A stretch of 64,000 bases of DNA, from the NCBI RefSeq assembly GCF_016107285.1, contig NZ_RCVQ01000008.1:62001-126000 (forward strand). The letters are read 5' to 3'. The translations under genes were made by a program, and so were the position numbers. The first letter of the stretch is position 1. Every line of letters starts with the position of its first letter. The stretch is from Roseomonas sp. KE0001. GTDB taxonomy: Bacteria; Pseudomonadota; Alphaproteobacteria; Acetobacterales; Acetobacteraceae. The notes under the pieces were generated by a model that saw only the letters and a program-made list of their open reading frames with translations, did not search any database and was not told where the DNA came from. This document shows, piece by piece, positions 38,678 to 46,304 of the stretch.

Positions 38678-38788
38678 GTACCGGCGGCCCGGTCGGCTGA
38701 CAATGTCGTTGCGGAGGCGTCCGGGACAACGCAAGATTCGGTCACCGGGCCGCCTTTCGCCACCCTGAGGCCGTGAGGGAGACCGTCC

Positions 38789-40870
38789 TTGTCACCGCAG
38801 ATGCCCAGCCAGGAGATGCCCAGCCAGGAGCGGCAGACCGAATGTCACTGCCAGCGGGTCGAGACCGGCCTGCTGGATACCGATGGCTGCGAGAGGCTGG
38901 ACCCGCGCCTGGGCAATCTGGCGCTCCGCGTTCAGTGCGAGATGCGCACGAGCCCGGTGGCGCGGGTCTTCATCCGCGCTTCCCGCCTGCCCTTCCACAC
39001 CGGCCCCGAAGGCCTCTCCCCCGCCATCCCGGGGCTGGAACCCGGTTTCGTCACCGATGCGGAGGGCCGCATCCTCGCCGCCGGGATGCGGCCCGAGGCG
39101 CCACCCGGGCCGGGCCCCTACCTGTTCACCGCCCGCATCTGGATCGATCCGCGCCGGCCGCCCCCGCCCGGCGGGCCGATCGCCCTGCCGGCACTGCTGC
39201 GGCAGGAGGGCATCCTCTGGGTCGGCGCCGCGCCGCGGCTGCGGCCGCAGCTCGACTGGTCGATGCCGGAGATCGGCGCCACGCCACGCCCCGCCGGCGC
39301 GGCCACGGCCGCGGCCGCGCCACCACGCGGCGGCCGCGGCGTGGTGATCGGCGTCGCCGATTACGGCTGCGATATCGCCCACGCCAATTTCCGCCACGCC
39401 GATGGCCGCACCCGGCTGCTGGCCCTGTGGGACCAGAACCCGGCCGGGGCGCCGGCCGGAGGCCTGCCGCAGGGCCGCGAGCACGCGGCCGCCGCGATCG
39501 ACGCCGCCCTCGACCACGCCGCCTCCGGGGGCGGCTGTCCCTATGACCGGCTCGGCTACGACCCGCACGCCAACTACTACACCGAGGCCGCCACGGTGGC
39601 CCCGGGCCAGGGCGCGCACGGGACGCATGTGCTGGACGTGGCGGCGGGGAACGGGCGCGGCACCGGCCTGCCGGGCCTGGCGCCGGAGGCGGAGCTGGTC
39701 TTCGTCCAGTTGCCGCGCTTCGATTGGGACAATGCCGCCGACCTGGCGCAGGGCGCCTGGGTCTACGAGGCCGCCGCCTATATCTTCCACAAGGCCGGCG
39801 ACCGCCCGGCGGTGGTCAATCTCAGCCTCACCACCAACACCGGCCCGCATGACGGCAGCAATCTCGTCGAGCAGGCGCTGGAGGCGCTGCTGCGCCGCCC
39901 GGGCCGCGCCATCGTGGTCTGCGCCGGCAATGCCCGGACCAGCGGCATCCATGCCGGCGGCACGGTGCCGCCCGGGGAGGCCCGGCCGCTGCGCTGGCTG
40001 CTGCCGCCGGGCGACCATCTGGCCAACCGCCTGCTGCTCTGCCACGCGGCGGATGCGCCGCTCTCCGTCTCCCTGCTCGATCCGGCCGGCCGCGAGATTC
40101 CCCTGCCGCCGCCCGGCCAGGGCCGGCACGGCGCCTTCGCCCTGCGGCGCGGCGACGGCGCGCTGCTCGGCACGGTGGGGCTCGGGCAGGATGACGGCGG
40201 CGCCGCGGGCGGGCGGCCGCCGCTCCGCCAGATCCGCATCACCCTGCCCCCCTCCGGTGCGCCGGAGACCCAGGGCTGGACGCTGCTGCTGCGGGCGGGG
40301 GAACGGCCAGAGGAACGGCCAGAGGAACGGCCGGTGCGCTTCGATGCCTGGATCGAGCGCGACGACCCCTCGCAGTCCCGTTTCGACCCGGCCGACGCCG
40401 ACCGCGCCATGACGCTGGGCTCGCTGGCCTGCGGCGAGAGCGCCATCGTCGTCGGCGCCTACAACGCCCTGGCGCAGCGCCGGCGCCCGGCGGCGCAGTT
40501 CAGCGCCGAGGGCCCGACCCGCGACGGGCGCCAGAAGCCGGACCTGATCGCCCCCGGCGTCGGCATCTACGCCGCGCGCTCCAAGGGCCGCTGCACCCCC
40601 GGCTGGGGCGGCGGCCTCTCGCCCGAGGCCGGCATGGTGCTGAGCGGCACCAGTCAGGCGGCGCCGCATGTCGCGGGCGCCGTCGCGCTGATGCTGGAGC
40701 GGGCGCGCGAGGCCGGCGGACCGCTGCCCGACGCGGCGCGGCTGCGCGACACCCTTCGCCGCACCGGCCGGCGCGACAGCCTGACCCCGGTCGAGGCCTG
40801 GGACGCGCATGCCGGCTGCGGCCGGCTCGACCTGCGCGCCGCGCTGGCGGCTCTCGGGGAGGCGTCATGA
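38789..40870 (+). CDS. Subtilisin-like S8 serine peptidase, cytoplasmic
   Basis: A 693-residue S8 peptidase without a signal peptide. The catalytic triad is complete: Asp191 (VADYGCD), His277 (HGTHV) and Ser622 (SGTSQAAPHVAG). A 180-residue N-terminal region with several Cys precedes the catalytic domain, and a beta-rich insert lies at about 400-530. TTG 38789 has AGGGAG seven bases upstream and is preferred; ATG 38801 begins a duplicated 15-base unit encoding MPSQE twice. Its stop overlaps the radical SAM gene (ATGA). In this operon a role as leader or maturation peptidase of a modified peptide is inferred, not shown. Confidence 0.88.
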   Translation: MSPQMPSQEMPSQERQTECHCQRVETGLLDTDGCERLDPRLGNLALRVQCEMRTSPVARVFIRASRLPFHTGPEGLSPAIPGLEPGFVTDAEGRILAAGMRPEAPPGPGPYLFTARIWIDPRRPPPPGGPIALPALLRQEGILWVGAAPRLRPQLDWSMPEIGATPRPAGAATAAAAPPRGGRGVVIGVADYGCDIAHANFRHADGRTRLLALWDQNPAGAPAGGLPQGREHAAAAIDAALDHAASGGGCPYDRLGYDPHANYYTEAATVAPGQGAHGTHVLDVAAGNGRGTGLPGLAPEAELVFVQLPRFDWDNAADLAQGAWVYEAAAYIFHKAGDRPAVVNLSLTTNTGPHDGSNLVEQALEALLRRPGRAIVVCAGNARTSGIHAGGTVPPGEARPLRWLLPPGDHLANRLLLCHAADAPLSVSLLDPAGREIPLPPPGQGRHGAFALRRGDGALLGTVGLGQDDGGAAGGRPPLRQIRITLPPSGAPETQGWTLLLRAGERPEERPEERPVRFDAWIERDDPSQSRFDPADADRAMTLGSLACGESAIVVGAYNALAQRRRPAAQFSAEGPTRDGRQKPDLIAPGVGIYAARSKGRCTPGWGGGLSPEAGMVLSGTSQAAPHVAGAVALMLERAREAGGPLPDAARLRDTLRRTGRRDSLTPVEAWDAHAGCGRLDLRAALAALGEAS
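38801..38830 (+). repeat. Perfect 15-bp tandem duplication at the peptidase N-terminus
   Basis: ATGCCCAGCCAGGAG occurs twice in direct succession (38801-38815 and 38816-38830). Each unit contains an ATG and an AGGAG, so the duplication creates alternative starts MPSQE. Confidence 0.9.
40301..40332 (+). repeat. 12-bp tandem repeat inside the S8 peptidase
   Basis: GAACGGCCAGAG is repeated twice and followed by GAACGGCC. It encodes ERPEERPEERP in a linker before the last third of the catalytic domain. Confidence 0.85.
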
Positions 40871-41928
40871 GCACGCCGCCCACCCTTCCGCTCCGCAACC
40901 CGGTGCTGGAGCGCCCGCTGAAGGTGACGCTGAGCTTCACCGCCAGCTGCAACCTCGACTGCCGCCATTGCTACGCCGATTGCAGCCGCGTCCCGCGCGC
41001 GGAGGAGATGCCGGCCGCCGACTGGATGCGGCTGATCGACCGGCTGGAGGAGGATGGCGTCATCGGCCTCTACATCGAGGGCGGCGAGCCGCTGCATCGC
41101 GCCGATTTCCTCGACGTGCTGCGCCACGCCGCCGGACGCTTCCATGTCCAGCTCCGCAGCAACGCCACGCTGGTCACGCCGGAGATGGCGCGAATCCTGC
41201 ACGAGGACTGCCGGATCGCCACCCTGCTGGTCGATCTGCACGGCCCGGACGCCGCGGTGCACGACCACGCCACGCGCGCGCCCGGCAGCTTCGAGCGCAC
41301 CCTCGGCGGCATCCGGGCCGCCCGCGCGGCGGGCATCGAGACGCAGATGCTGGTCATCATGACGCGGCTCAACGTCGATCACCTGCAGGGCTGCGTCGAT
41401 CTCGCGGCGCGGCTCGGGCTCGAGACCATCGGCATCCTGCGGCCCTATCCGATCGGCCGCATGCGCCGCGCCTGGGACGAGGCCTCGCTGCCGCTCGAGG
41501 TGATGATGCGCGCGCTCGACGCGCTGCGCCTGCCGCCGGGGATGCGGCTGATGCAGTCCTGGCACCCGCGCGACGGCAATTGCTGCTGGCAGACGGCGGC
41601 GGTCGATCCGCGCGGCCACTCCATCGGCTGCGCCTATCTGCGCGAGTATGTCGATCTGGGCGATCTGCGCGAGGTCGCCTTCCTCGACACGTGGAACGCG
41701 CCGCTGCACCGGCTGCTGCGCTCGGGCGAGGTGGAGGCCAGTTGCGGCGACTGCGCGGCGAGCCAGGGCTCGCATGGCGGGTGCCGCGCCACCGCCTATG
41801 CCTTCCATGGCCGCTGGACGGCGCCCGACCCTTTCGACCTGCCGCTCAACCAGGGAGTGGACCTGCGGGTCCTGCCTGAGCATGCGCTACATCCTCGCCC
41901 CCAATCTGCGCCTCCGTCCGGTTCCTGA
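40867..41928 (+). CDS. Radical SAM/SPASM-type peptide-modifying enzyme
   Basis: A 353-residue radical SAM protein. The [4Fe-4S] cluster motif is C28-x3-C32-x2-C35 (SCNLDCRHCYADC), with GGE at 72-74. The C-terminal part carries a SPASM-like Cys set: C239, C240, C255, C293, C296 and C306, expected to bind one or two auxiliary clusters. Such enzymes (PqqE, MftC, AlbA classes) form C-C, C-S or ether crosslinks or decarboxylate peptides. It overlaps the peptidase by four bases, and its last 47 bases overlap the PqqD-like gene. Substrate and product are unknown. Confidence 0.9.
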   Translation: MSTPPTLPLRNPVLERPLKVTLSFTASCNLDCRHCYADCSRVPRAEEMPAADWMRLIDRLEEDGVIGLYIEGGEPLHRADFLDVLRHAAGRFHVQLRSNATLVTPEMARILHEDCRIATLLVDLHGPDAAVHDHATRAPGSFERTLGGIRAARAAGIETQMLVIMTRLNVDHLQGCVDLAARLGLETIGILRPYPIGRMRRAWDEASLPLEVMMRALDALRLPPGMRLMQSWHPRDGNCCWQTAAVDPRGHSIGCAYLREYVDLGDLREVAFLDTWNAPLHRLLRSGEVEASCGDCAASQGSHGGCRATAYAFHGRWTAPDPFDLPLNQGVDLRVLPEHALHPRPQSAPPSGS

Positions 41929-42184
41929 GCTGGACAGCTGCGTGGTGCTCGCGCCCGGAGAGGGTGGCGGGCCCCGCCTGCTGCGGCTGAACGCCCATGC
42001 CTGGCTGCTGCTGGAGCTCTGCCGGGCGGGGATGATGGCGACGGCGCTGCGGGAGGCCTATCGCGAGGCGGTGGTGCCGCCGCTCGACGCGGCGGCGGCG
42101 GCGGAGTCGCTGGACCAGGGGCTGGCGCTGCTGCTGCGCCAGGGCCTGCTGCTGGAGAAGAACCCGGAGGAGGCGATGCCATGA
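41882..42184 (+). CDS. PqqD-like peptide-chaperone (RiPP recognition element) protein
   Basis: A 100-residue protein with the PqqD winged-helix layout: a beta-hairpin start (MRYILAPNLRLRPVPELDSC), LLRLNAHAWLLLELCRAG as the conserved LN..A motif and helix, and a C-terminal helix DQGLALLLRQGLLLE. PqqD domains bind the leader of precursor peptides and present it to the radical SAM partner. The start at 41882 lies 47 bases inside the radical SAM gene in another frame. The downstream gene begins at its stop (ATGA). This pairing is the main argument for a RiPP-like pathway. Confidence 0.8.
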   Translation: MRYILAPNLRLRPVPELDSCVVLAPGEGGGPRLLRLNAHAWLLLELCRAGMMATALREAYREAVVPPLDAAAAAESLDQGLALLLRQGLLLEKNPEEAMP

Positions 42185-42786
42185 AGGCCGAGAACGATCT
42201 GGAGCGCCTGAAGGCGCGGATGCGGGCGGGCGCCGCGCTGGCGGCGCCGGAGGTGCGCGAGATCCGGCCCGAGATCCGGTCCGCCGGTCTCTGGCACATC
42301 ACCGACACGGCGGCCGCCGGCGGGCCGGCCGGGCCGGCCGGACAGGATATCGCGAAGGGGATCGAGGAGGGCTTCCTCCTCGGCATGATGGTCCGCGAGG
42401 TGCGGTTCCGCGTGGCGCCCGAGAAGGCCGACGCCTTCCATGCCTGGCTGCGCCGCCACGAGCCGGACCTGCGGACGCTCGCGGCGCGCGAGGGCGTGCT
42501 CTACCGCGGCACCTATGGCGCCTTCGGCCGGCTGGGCAGCTATGTCACGCTCTGGGGCTATTCCTCCTTCGAGGCCATCCAGAAGTTCTCCATCGCCGTG
42601 GCGCGCCTCGACACGCCGCTCGGCGAGCGGCTGCGGGAGATGCAGGACTACGTCGATCTGCGCGATCCGGCCCATTACGAGGAGCAGCTGCTCCTGCCCG
42701 CCGCCGCCGGCCGCAGCCTCTCCCCCGCCGGCGATCCCGCGCCGGCGCCAGGGAAGCGCGCGCCGCGCCGCACCGGGCGCGGCTGA
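42181..42786 (+). CDS. Unknown protein with a possible dimeric alpha/beta-barrel domain
   Basis: A 201-residue protein. Residues 75-150 (VREVRFRVAPEKADAFHAWL, then GTYGAFGRLGSYVTLWGYSS) resemble the ferredoxin-like alpha/beta-barrel fold of NIPSNAP/ABM proteins. The first 70 residues include EVREIRPEIRSAGLWHITD and a Gly/Pro/Ala-rich stretch; the last 30 are basic and disordered. It is coupled to the PqqD-like gene by an ATGA overlap. It could be a second modifying or binding enzyme, or its flexible N-terminus could itself be the radical SAM substrate; neither is established. Confidence 0.7.
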   Translation: MKAENDLERLKARMRAGAALAAPEVREIRPEIRSAGLWHITDTAAAGGPAGPAGQDIAKGIEEGFLLGMMVREVRFRVAPEKADAFHAWLRRHEPDLRTLAAREGVLYRGTYGAFGRLGSYVTLWGYSSFEAIQKFSIAVARLDTPLGERLREMQDYVDLRDPAHYEEQLLLPAAAGRSLSPAGDPAPAPGKRAPRRTGRG

Positions 42787-42795
42787 GCCGGGGCC

Positions 42796-43575
42796 GTGCC
42801 CGGCGCGGCCGGTCCTCCCGGCCTTCCGCCCGGCCCCACCGGTGGCCCCAGCGGCCCGGCGGCGCTGGCGGCGCTGCGGCGCATCCCCTTCCTGGAGGGC
42901 GCGCCGGAGGAGGCCCTGGCGCGGATGGTGCCCAGCACGCGCTGGCACCAGCTCCAGGCCGGCGCGGTCGTGGTCGATTCCGGGGATGCCAGCGACGACG
43001 TCTATTTCGTGCTGGAGGGCTCGGTGCGCGTGGTGGTGCGCACCGCCTTCGGGCATGAGGCCATCCTGAACGACCTCGGCCCCGGCGATTTCTTCGGCGA
43101 GCTGGCGGCGATCGATGGCGTCCGCCGCTCGGCCAATGTCACCGCCCTGCTGCGCACCCGGCTCTGCGCCGTGCGCGGCGCCGCGCTGATGGAGCTGGTG
43201 CTGCAATGCCCGGCCGTCGGGCGGCGGCTGCTGCGGCTGCTGACGGCGCGGCTGCGCGACAAGGACGAGCGGCTGCTGGAGGCTACCGCCCTGCCGGTGC
43301 GGCAGCGGCTGTCGGCGGAGCTGCTCCGCCTCTCCCGCCCCCGCGGCGGCGGCGAGAAGGTGCTGAGCCCGCCGCCACCGCAGCATGTCCTGGCCGCCCG
43401 CATCGGGCTGCGCCGCGAGACGGTCTCGCGCGAGCTGGCGCGGATGTCGCGCGCCGGGCTGCTGACGGTCGGGCGGCAGGCCATCGTGCTGCACCACCCC
43501 GAGGCCCTGCGGCGCGAGATCGAGGCCCTGCTGCGCGGCGCCGAGGCCCCCGATCCGCGCCGGGAGAAGCCCTGA
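42796..43575 (+). CDS. Crp-type cyclic-nucleotide-responsive transcription regulator
   Basis: A 259-residue Crp/Fnr-family regulator. The cyclic-nucleotide pocket is intact: GEL at 101-103 and R111-S112 in GVRRSANV, the Crp-type signature. No Fnr-type N-terminal Cys cluster exists. The C-terminal helix-turn-helix is AARIGLRRETVSRELARM, with a Crp-like ETVSR recognition helix. GTG 42796 lies nine bases after the preceding stop, so it is probably the last gene of the peptidase/radical SAM operon. It may regulate the Crp-like site at 38662 and respond to the nearby cyclase. Confidence 0.88.
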   Translation: MPGAAGPPGLPPGPTGGPSGPAALAALRRIPFLEGAPEEALARMVPSTRWHQLQAGAVVVDSGDASDDVYFVLEGSVRVVVRTAFGHEAILNDLGPGDFFGELAAIDGVRRSANVTALLRTRLCAVRGAALMELVLQCPAVGRRLLRLLTARLRDKDERLLEATALPVRQRLSAELLRLSRPRGGGEKVLSPPPPQHVLAARIGLRRETVSRELARMSRAGLLTVGRQAIVLHHPEALRREIEALLRGAEAPDPRREKP

Positions 43576-43624
43576 GCGGGTCCGTCCCGCCCTCCGGGCA
43601 CGCGGAAGGGGGTGGCGCCCGGCC

Positions 43625-43771
43625 TCAGCCGGTGGAGCGACCGCCCCGCATGTAGCGGCGCTCCGGCCGGTAGAACCACCAATGGTGCAGGAGCCGCGCC
43701 ATCCTCGGCGCCGTGGCGAGCAGGGCGGAGAGCAGCGGGCGGGATCGCGGCATGACGGGCTGGCAGGACAT
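43625..43771 (-). CDS. Small Arg- and aromatic-rich protein (48 residues)
   Basis: Start ATG 43771 is preceded by GGAGGCGAGG, a strong ribosome-binding site. The 48 codons contain a hydrophobic helix (PLLSALLATAPRMARLL), an aromatic cluster HHWWFYRPERRYM, and a GGRSTG tail. It converges with the Crp-type gene, 49 bases from its stop. No family is recognised. It could be a small membrane-associated protein or, less likely, a substrate of the adjacent radical SAM system. Confidence 0.5.
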   Translation of the reverse strand: MSCQPVMPRSRPLLSALLATAPRMARLLHHWWFYRPERRYMRGGRSTG

Positions 43772-43937
43772 CCTCGCCTCCGGGTCCGGGCGTGAGGGCC
43801 GTCACGGGATGCGGCGGCCGGCGCTCAGAATGCCCTTGAGGCGCGGAATGCGGCTGTGCGCGCGCTCACAGAAGGCGCGGCGTCGATGAGGCCGGGATCG
43901 AGGGTGGCCGCCGGCGGTGCCATACGGGCGGGAGCCC

Positions 43938-44021
43938 TGCTGGGGACAGGATTCGAACCTGCGACGTGGTTACCCAACCGGATTACAAATCCGGTGCATT
44001 CAACCGCTCTGCCACCCCAGC
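43938..44021 (-). tRNA. tRNA with UGU anticodon and long variable arm (nominal tRNA-Thr)
   Basis: On the minus strand a complete 84-base cloverleaf folds. Acceptor GCTGGGG/CCCCAGC is followed by A73 with no encoded CCA. The D stem is GCA/TGC and the anticodon stem CCGGA/TCCGG with loop TTTGTAA. A 15-base variable region can form TGG-GTAA-CCA, and the T arm is GCAGG-TTCGAAT-CCTGT. The anticodon UGU predicts threonine, but the class II variable arm and the 3-base-pair D stem are features of Ser, Leu and Tyr tRNAs. Identity is therefore uncertain. It lies between two minus-strand genes. Confidence 0.85.
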
Positions 44022-44097
44022 GAAGGGGCCGGGTTCTTAACAGCAAGAGGGAAGCCGGCACAATGGCGGCCCTCCCGGCTTCCCCGGGAGGCACCCT

Positions 44098-44421
44098 TCA
44101 GCCCGGCGGGCGCCCGATGCTCTGGATCGCCTCGAAGCCCTCGAACTGCGGCGGGCCGAGATAGAGCGGCTTGCTGCCGCCCGCCCCCGCATGCGCGCGG
44201 CGGAAGGCATCCGAGCGCGTCCAGGCCTCGAACGCGGCCTTGTCGTGCCAGATGGTGTGCGAGGCATAGAGCACGTGGTCCTCGCGCACCGGACCGCGCA
44301 GCAGGTGGAAGGAGACGAAGCCCGGCACCTCGTGCAGGTGCGATTCCCGCTGCGTCCACATCGTCTCGAAATCGGCCTCCGCTCCCGGCGCGACCTTGAA
44401 GCGGTTCATGGCGATGAACAT
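44098..44421 (-). CDS. Antibiotic biosynthesis monooxygenase-domain protein (heme-degrading type)
   Basis: A 107-residue ferredoxin-like alpha/beta-barrel protein. NRFKVAPGAEADFETMW, VPGFVSFHLLRG and the strand HVLYASHTIWHDKAAFEAWT match HmoA/IsdG-like members, which degrade heme to release iron. Asn6 and the His of SHTIWHD stand where catalytic residues are seen in IsdG relatives. Other ABM proteins act on quinones, so the heme role is likely but not certain. It stands alone between the tRNA and moeA. Confidence 0.78.
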   Translation of the reverse strand: MFIAMNRFKVAPGAEADFETMWTQRESHLHEVPGFVSFHLLRGPVREDHVLYASHTIWHDKAAFEAWTRSDAFRRAHAGAGGSKPLYLGPPQFEGFEAIQSIGRPPG

Positions 44422-44485
44422 CGACGTTGTCCTTCCTGCTGCCCTGGCGCTGTCCTTCCGGCGAAGATGGGGTGCCGCCGGCCGA

Positions 44486-45754
44486 TCAGAAGAGCGCCGC
44501 GAAGGGCAGCACCGCCAGCCGCTCGCCCGGGGCGACCTCGGTGGCCGCCTCGGGGATCTCGGCGAAGGCGTGGCTGCGGGTCAGCGAGGTCAGCAGGCCG
44601 GAGCCCTCGCGCGGGAAGGCATGGGCCAGGGGAGGCAGCAGGCCCTCGCGCCGCTCCAGCGCGACGCGCAGATACTCCCGCCGCCCAGCCTTCTTGCGGT
44701 GGTGGAAGCCGGCCTCGGCCAGGAAGCGCGGCGGCGGCTCCTGCGCGGCGCCGCAGAGCCGCAGGGCCAGCGGCCGCGCCAGGTTCAGGAAGGCGACGAA
44801 GGCGGCCACCGGATTGCCCGGCAGTCCCAGCACCGGCACGCCCGCGACCACCCCCATGGCCGCCGGCCGGCCCGGCTTCACCGCCAGGCGCCAGAACACC
44901 AGCCGCCCCTCGGCGGCGATGGCGGCGCGGACATGATCCTCCTCGCCGGCGCTGACGCCGCCGGAGGTCAGCAGCATGTCATGCCCCTCCGCCGCCGCCC
45001 GCAGGGCCCGCCGTGTCGCCGCCCGGTCGTCGGGCAGGATGCCGAGATCGACCGGCTCGACCGGCAGCCCGGCGAGCAGGGCCAGCAGGGCGAAGCGGTT
45101 GCTGTCATAGGTCTGCGCCGGCCCGAGCGGCGCGCCGGGCGGCACCAGCTCGTCGCCGGTGCTGAAGACGCCGATGCGCGGCCGCGGCCGGACGGGAAGC
45201 TCCGGCAGGCCCAGCGCCGCCGCCAGGGCGATGGCCGCGGGCCCGAGCCGGGTGCCGTCCGCAAGCGCCAGCGCGCCACCCGCCACATCCTCCCCCGCCG
45301 CGCGGCAATGGGCGCCGGCGGCGAGGCCGCGGGACGCGCCGGGCGGCAGCAGCAGGGCATCGCCCTCCAGCCGCGCATCCTCCTGCATCAGCACCGTGTC
45401 GGCGCCGGCCGGCATCGGCGCGCCGGTCAGGATGCGCCGCGCCCCGCCGGGCGGCAGCGGCGCCCCCGCCGGCTGGCCGGCGGCGGTGCGCCCGTCCAGC
45501 GCCAGGCGGGTGCCACCGATGGCGGCCAGGTCGGCATGGCGGAAGGCGTAGCCGTCCACGGCGCTGTTGCGGAACGGCGGCAGCGGGCGCGGGGCGTGGA
45601 GATCGCCGGCCAGCACCCGCCCCTGTGCCGCCAGGAGCGGCACCCGCTCCGAGCCGCCCGGTGCCGGCACCCGGGCGAGGATCATCGCCGCCGCGGCCTC
45701 CGGGGCCAGGAGCCTGTCGTCGGCGGCGAAGCAGTCGTCCGTCAGCCCGGCCAT
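44486..45754 (-). CDS. moeA: Molybdopterin molybdenumtransferase
   Basis: A 422-residue MoeA, which inserts molybdate into adenylylated molybdopterin. Family blocks include LPPFRNSAVDGYAFRHADL near residue 60, ILTGAPMPAGADTVLMQED, IGVFSTGDELVPPG and TSGGVSAGEEDHVR. The start at 45754 overlaps the end of mobB by 13 bases. The larger open frame runs on through mobB but the family N-terminus begins at MAGLTDD. It forms a molybdenum-cofactor pair with mobB. Confidence 0.93.
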   Translation of the reverse strand: MAGLTDDCFAADDRLLAPEAAAAMILARVPAPGGSERVPLLAAQGRVLAGDLHAPRPLPPFRNSAVDGYAFRHADLAAIGGTRLALDGRTAAGQPAGAPLPPGGARRILTGAPMPAGADTVLMQEDARLEGDALLLPPGASRGLAAGAHCRAAGEDVAGGALALADGTRLGPAAIALAAALGLPELPVRPRPRIGVFSTGDELVPPGAPLGPAQTYDSNRFALLALLAGLPVEPVDLGILPDDRAATRRALRAAAEGHDMLLTSGGVSAGEEDHVRAAIAAEGRLVFWRLAVKPGRPAAMGVVAGVPVLGLPGNPVAAFVAFLNLARPLALRLCGAAQEPPPRFLAEAGFHHRKKAGRREYLRVALERREGLLPPLAHAFPREGSGLLTSLTRSHAFAEIPEAATEVAPGERLAVLPFAALF

Positions 45755-46242
45755 GGCGCCGCGTAGCGCAGGACCAGGGCGGCGGCGCCCGCGATATCGT
45801 CGAGCGCGGCATGCGGCAGGCCGCCCGGCGGCGGCGCATCGGCGGCCACGGCACGGATGGCCGGGTCCTCGGGATGCAGCCAGGGCTTGCCGTTGGCGGC
45901 CCGGAACACCTCGATCTTGGGATGCCGCTCGCGCTTGAAGCCCTCGATCAGCACCAGATCGACCGGGTCGAGCCGGGCGAGGAGCGCGGCCAGGGGCGGC
46001 TCGGGGGCGCCGCGCAGCTCGGTCAGCAGCGCCCAGCGCCGCGCCGAGGCGACCAGCACCTGATGCGCCCCGGCCTGGCGGTGGCTGTGGCTGTCCTTGC
46101 CCGGCTGGTCCAGGTCGAACTCGTGATGCGCGTGCTTGAGGGTGGAGACGCGGAGCCCCTGCCCGGTCAGGTGCGGGATCAGGCGGGTCAGCAGGGTGGT
46201 CTTGCCGGCGCCGCTCCAGCCGGCCAGTCCGATCAGGCGCAT
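45742..46242 (-). CDS. mobB: Molybdopterin-guanine dinucleotide biosynthesis adaptor MobB
   Basis: A 166-residue P-loop GTPase that assists MobA in forming the guanine dinucleotide form of the molybdenum cofactor. Walker A is GWSGAGKTTLLTRL, followed by TLKHAHHEFDLDQPGKDSH, the characteristic MobB block, and later LIEGFKRERHPKIEV. It overlaps moeA by 13 bases, so the two are translated together. mobA is not in the window. Confidence 0.92.
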   Translation of the reverse strand: MRLIGLAGWSGAGKTTLLTRLIPHLTGQGLRVSTLKHAHHEFDLDQPGKDSHSHRQAGAHQVLVASARRWALLTELRGAPEPPLAALLARLDPVDLVLIEGFKRERHPKIEVFRAANGKPWLHPEDPAIRAVAADAPPPGGLPHAALDDIAGAAALVLRYAAPWPG

Positions 46243-46304
46243 ACCGCCGGCTTATCGCAGGATGCGCGCCGCGCAAAGCGGCGGCTCGGCGGCGGCGGGG
46301 CGCC

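Noticed and set aside
35035-38700. Plus-strand open frame of 1221 codons opposite the cyclase gene
   Set aside because: The minus-strand frame has zinc ribbon, cyclase, Walker and TPR motifs; the plus frame has none.
38703-38768. 21-codon basic ORF (MSLRRRPGQRK...) in the cyclase/peptidase intergenic region, considered as a precursor peptide
   Set aside because: Poor ribosome-binding site, composition of GC-rich noise, no leader/core character.
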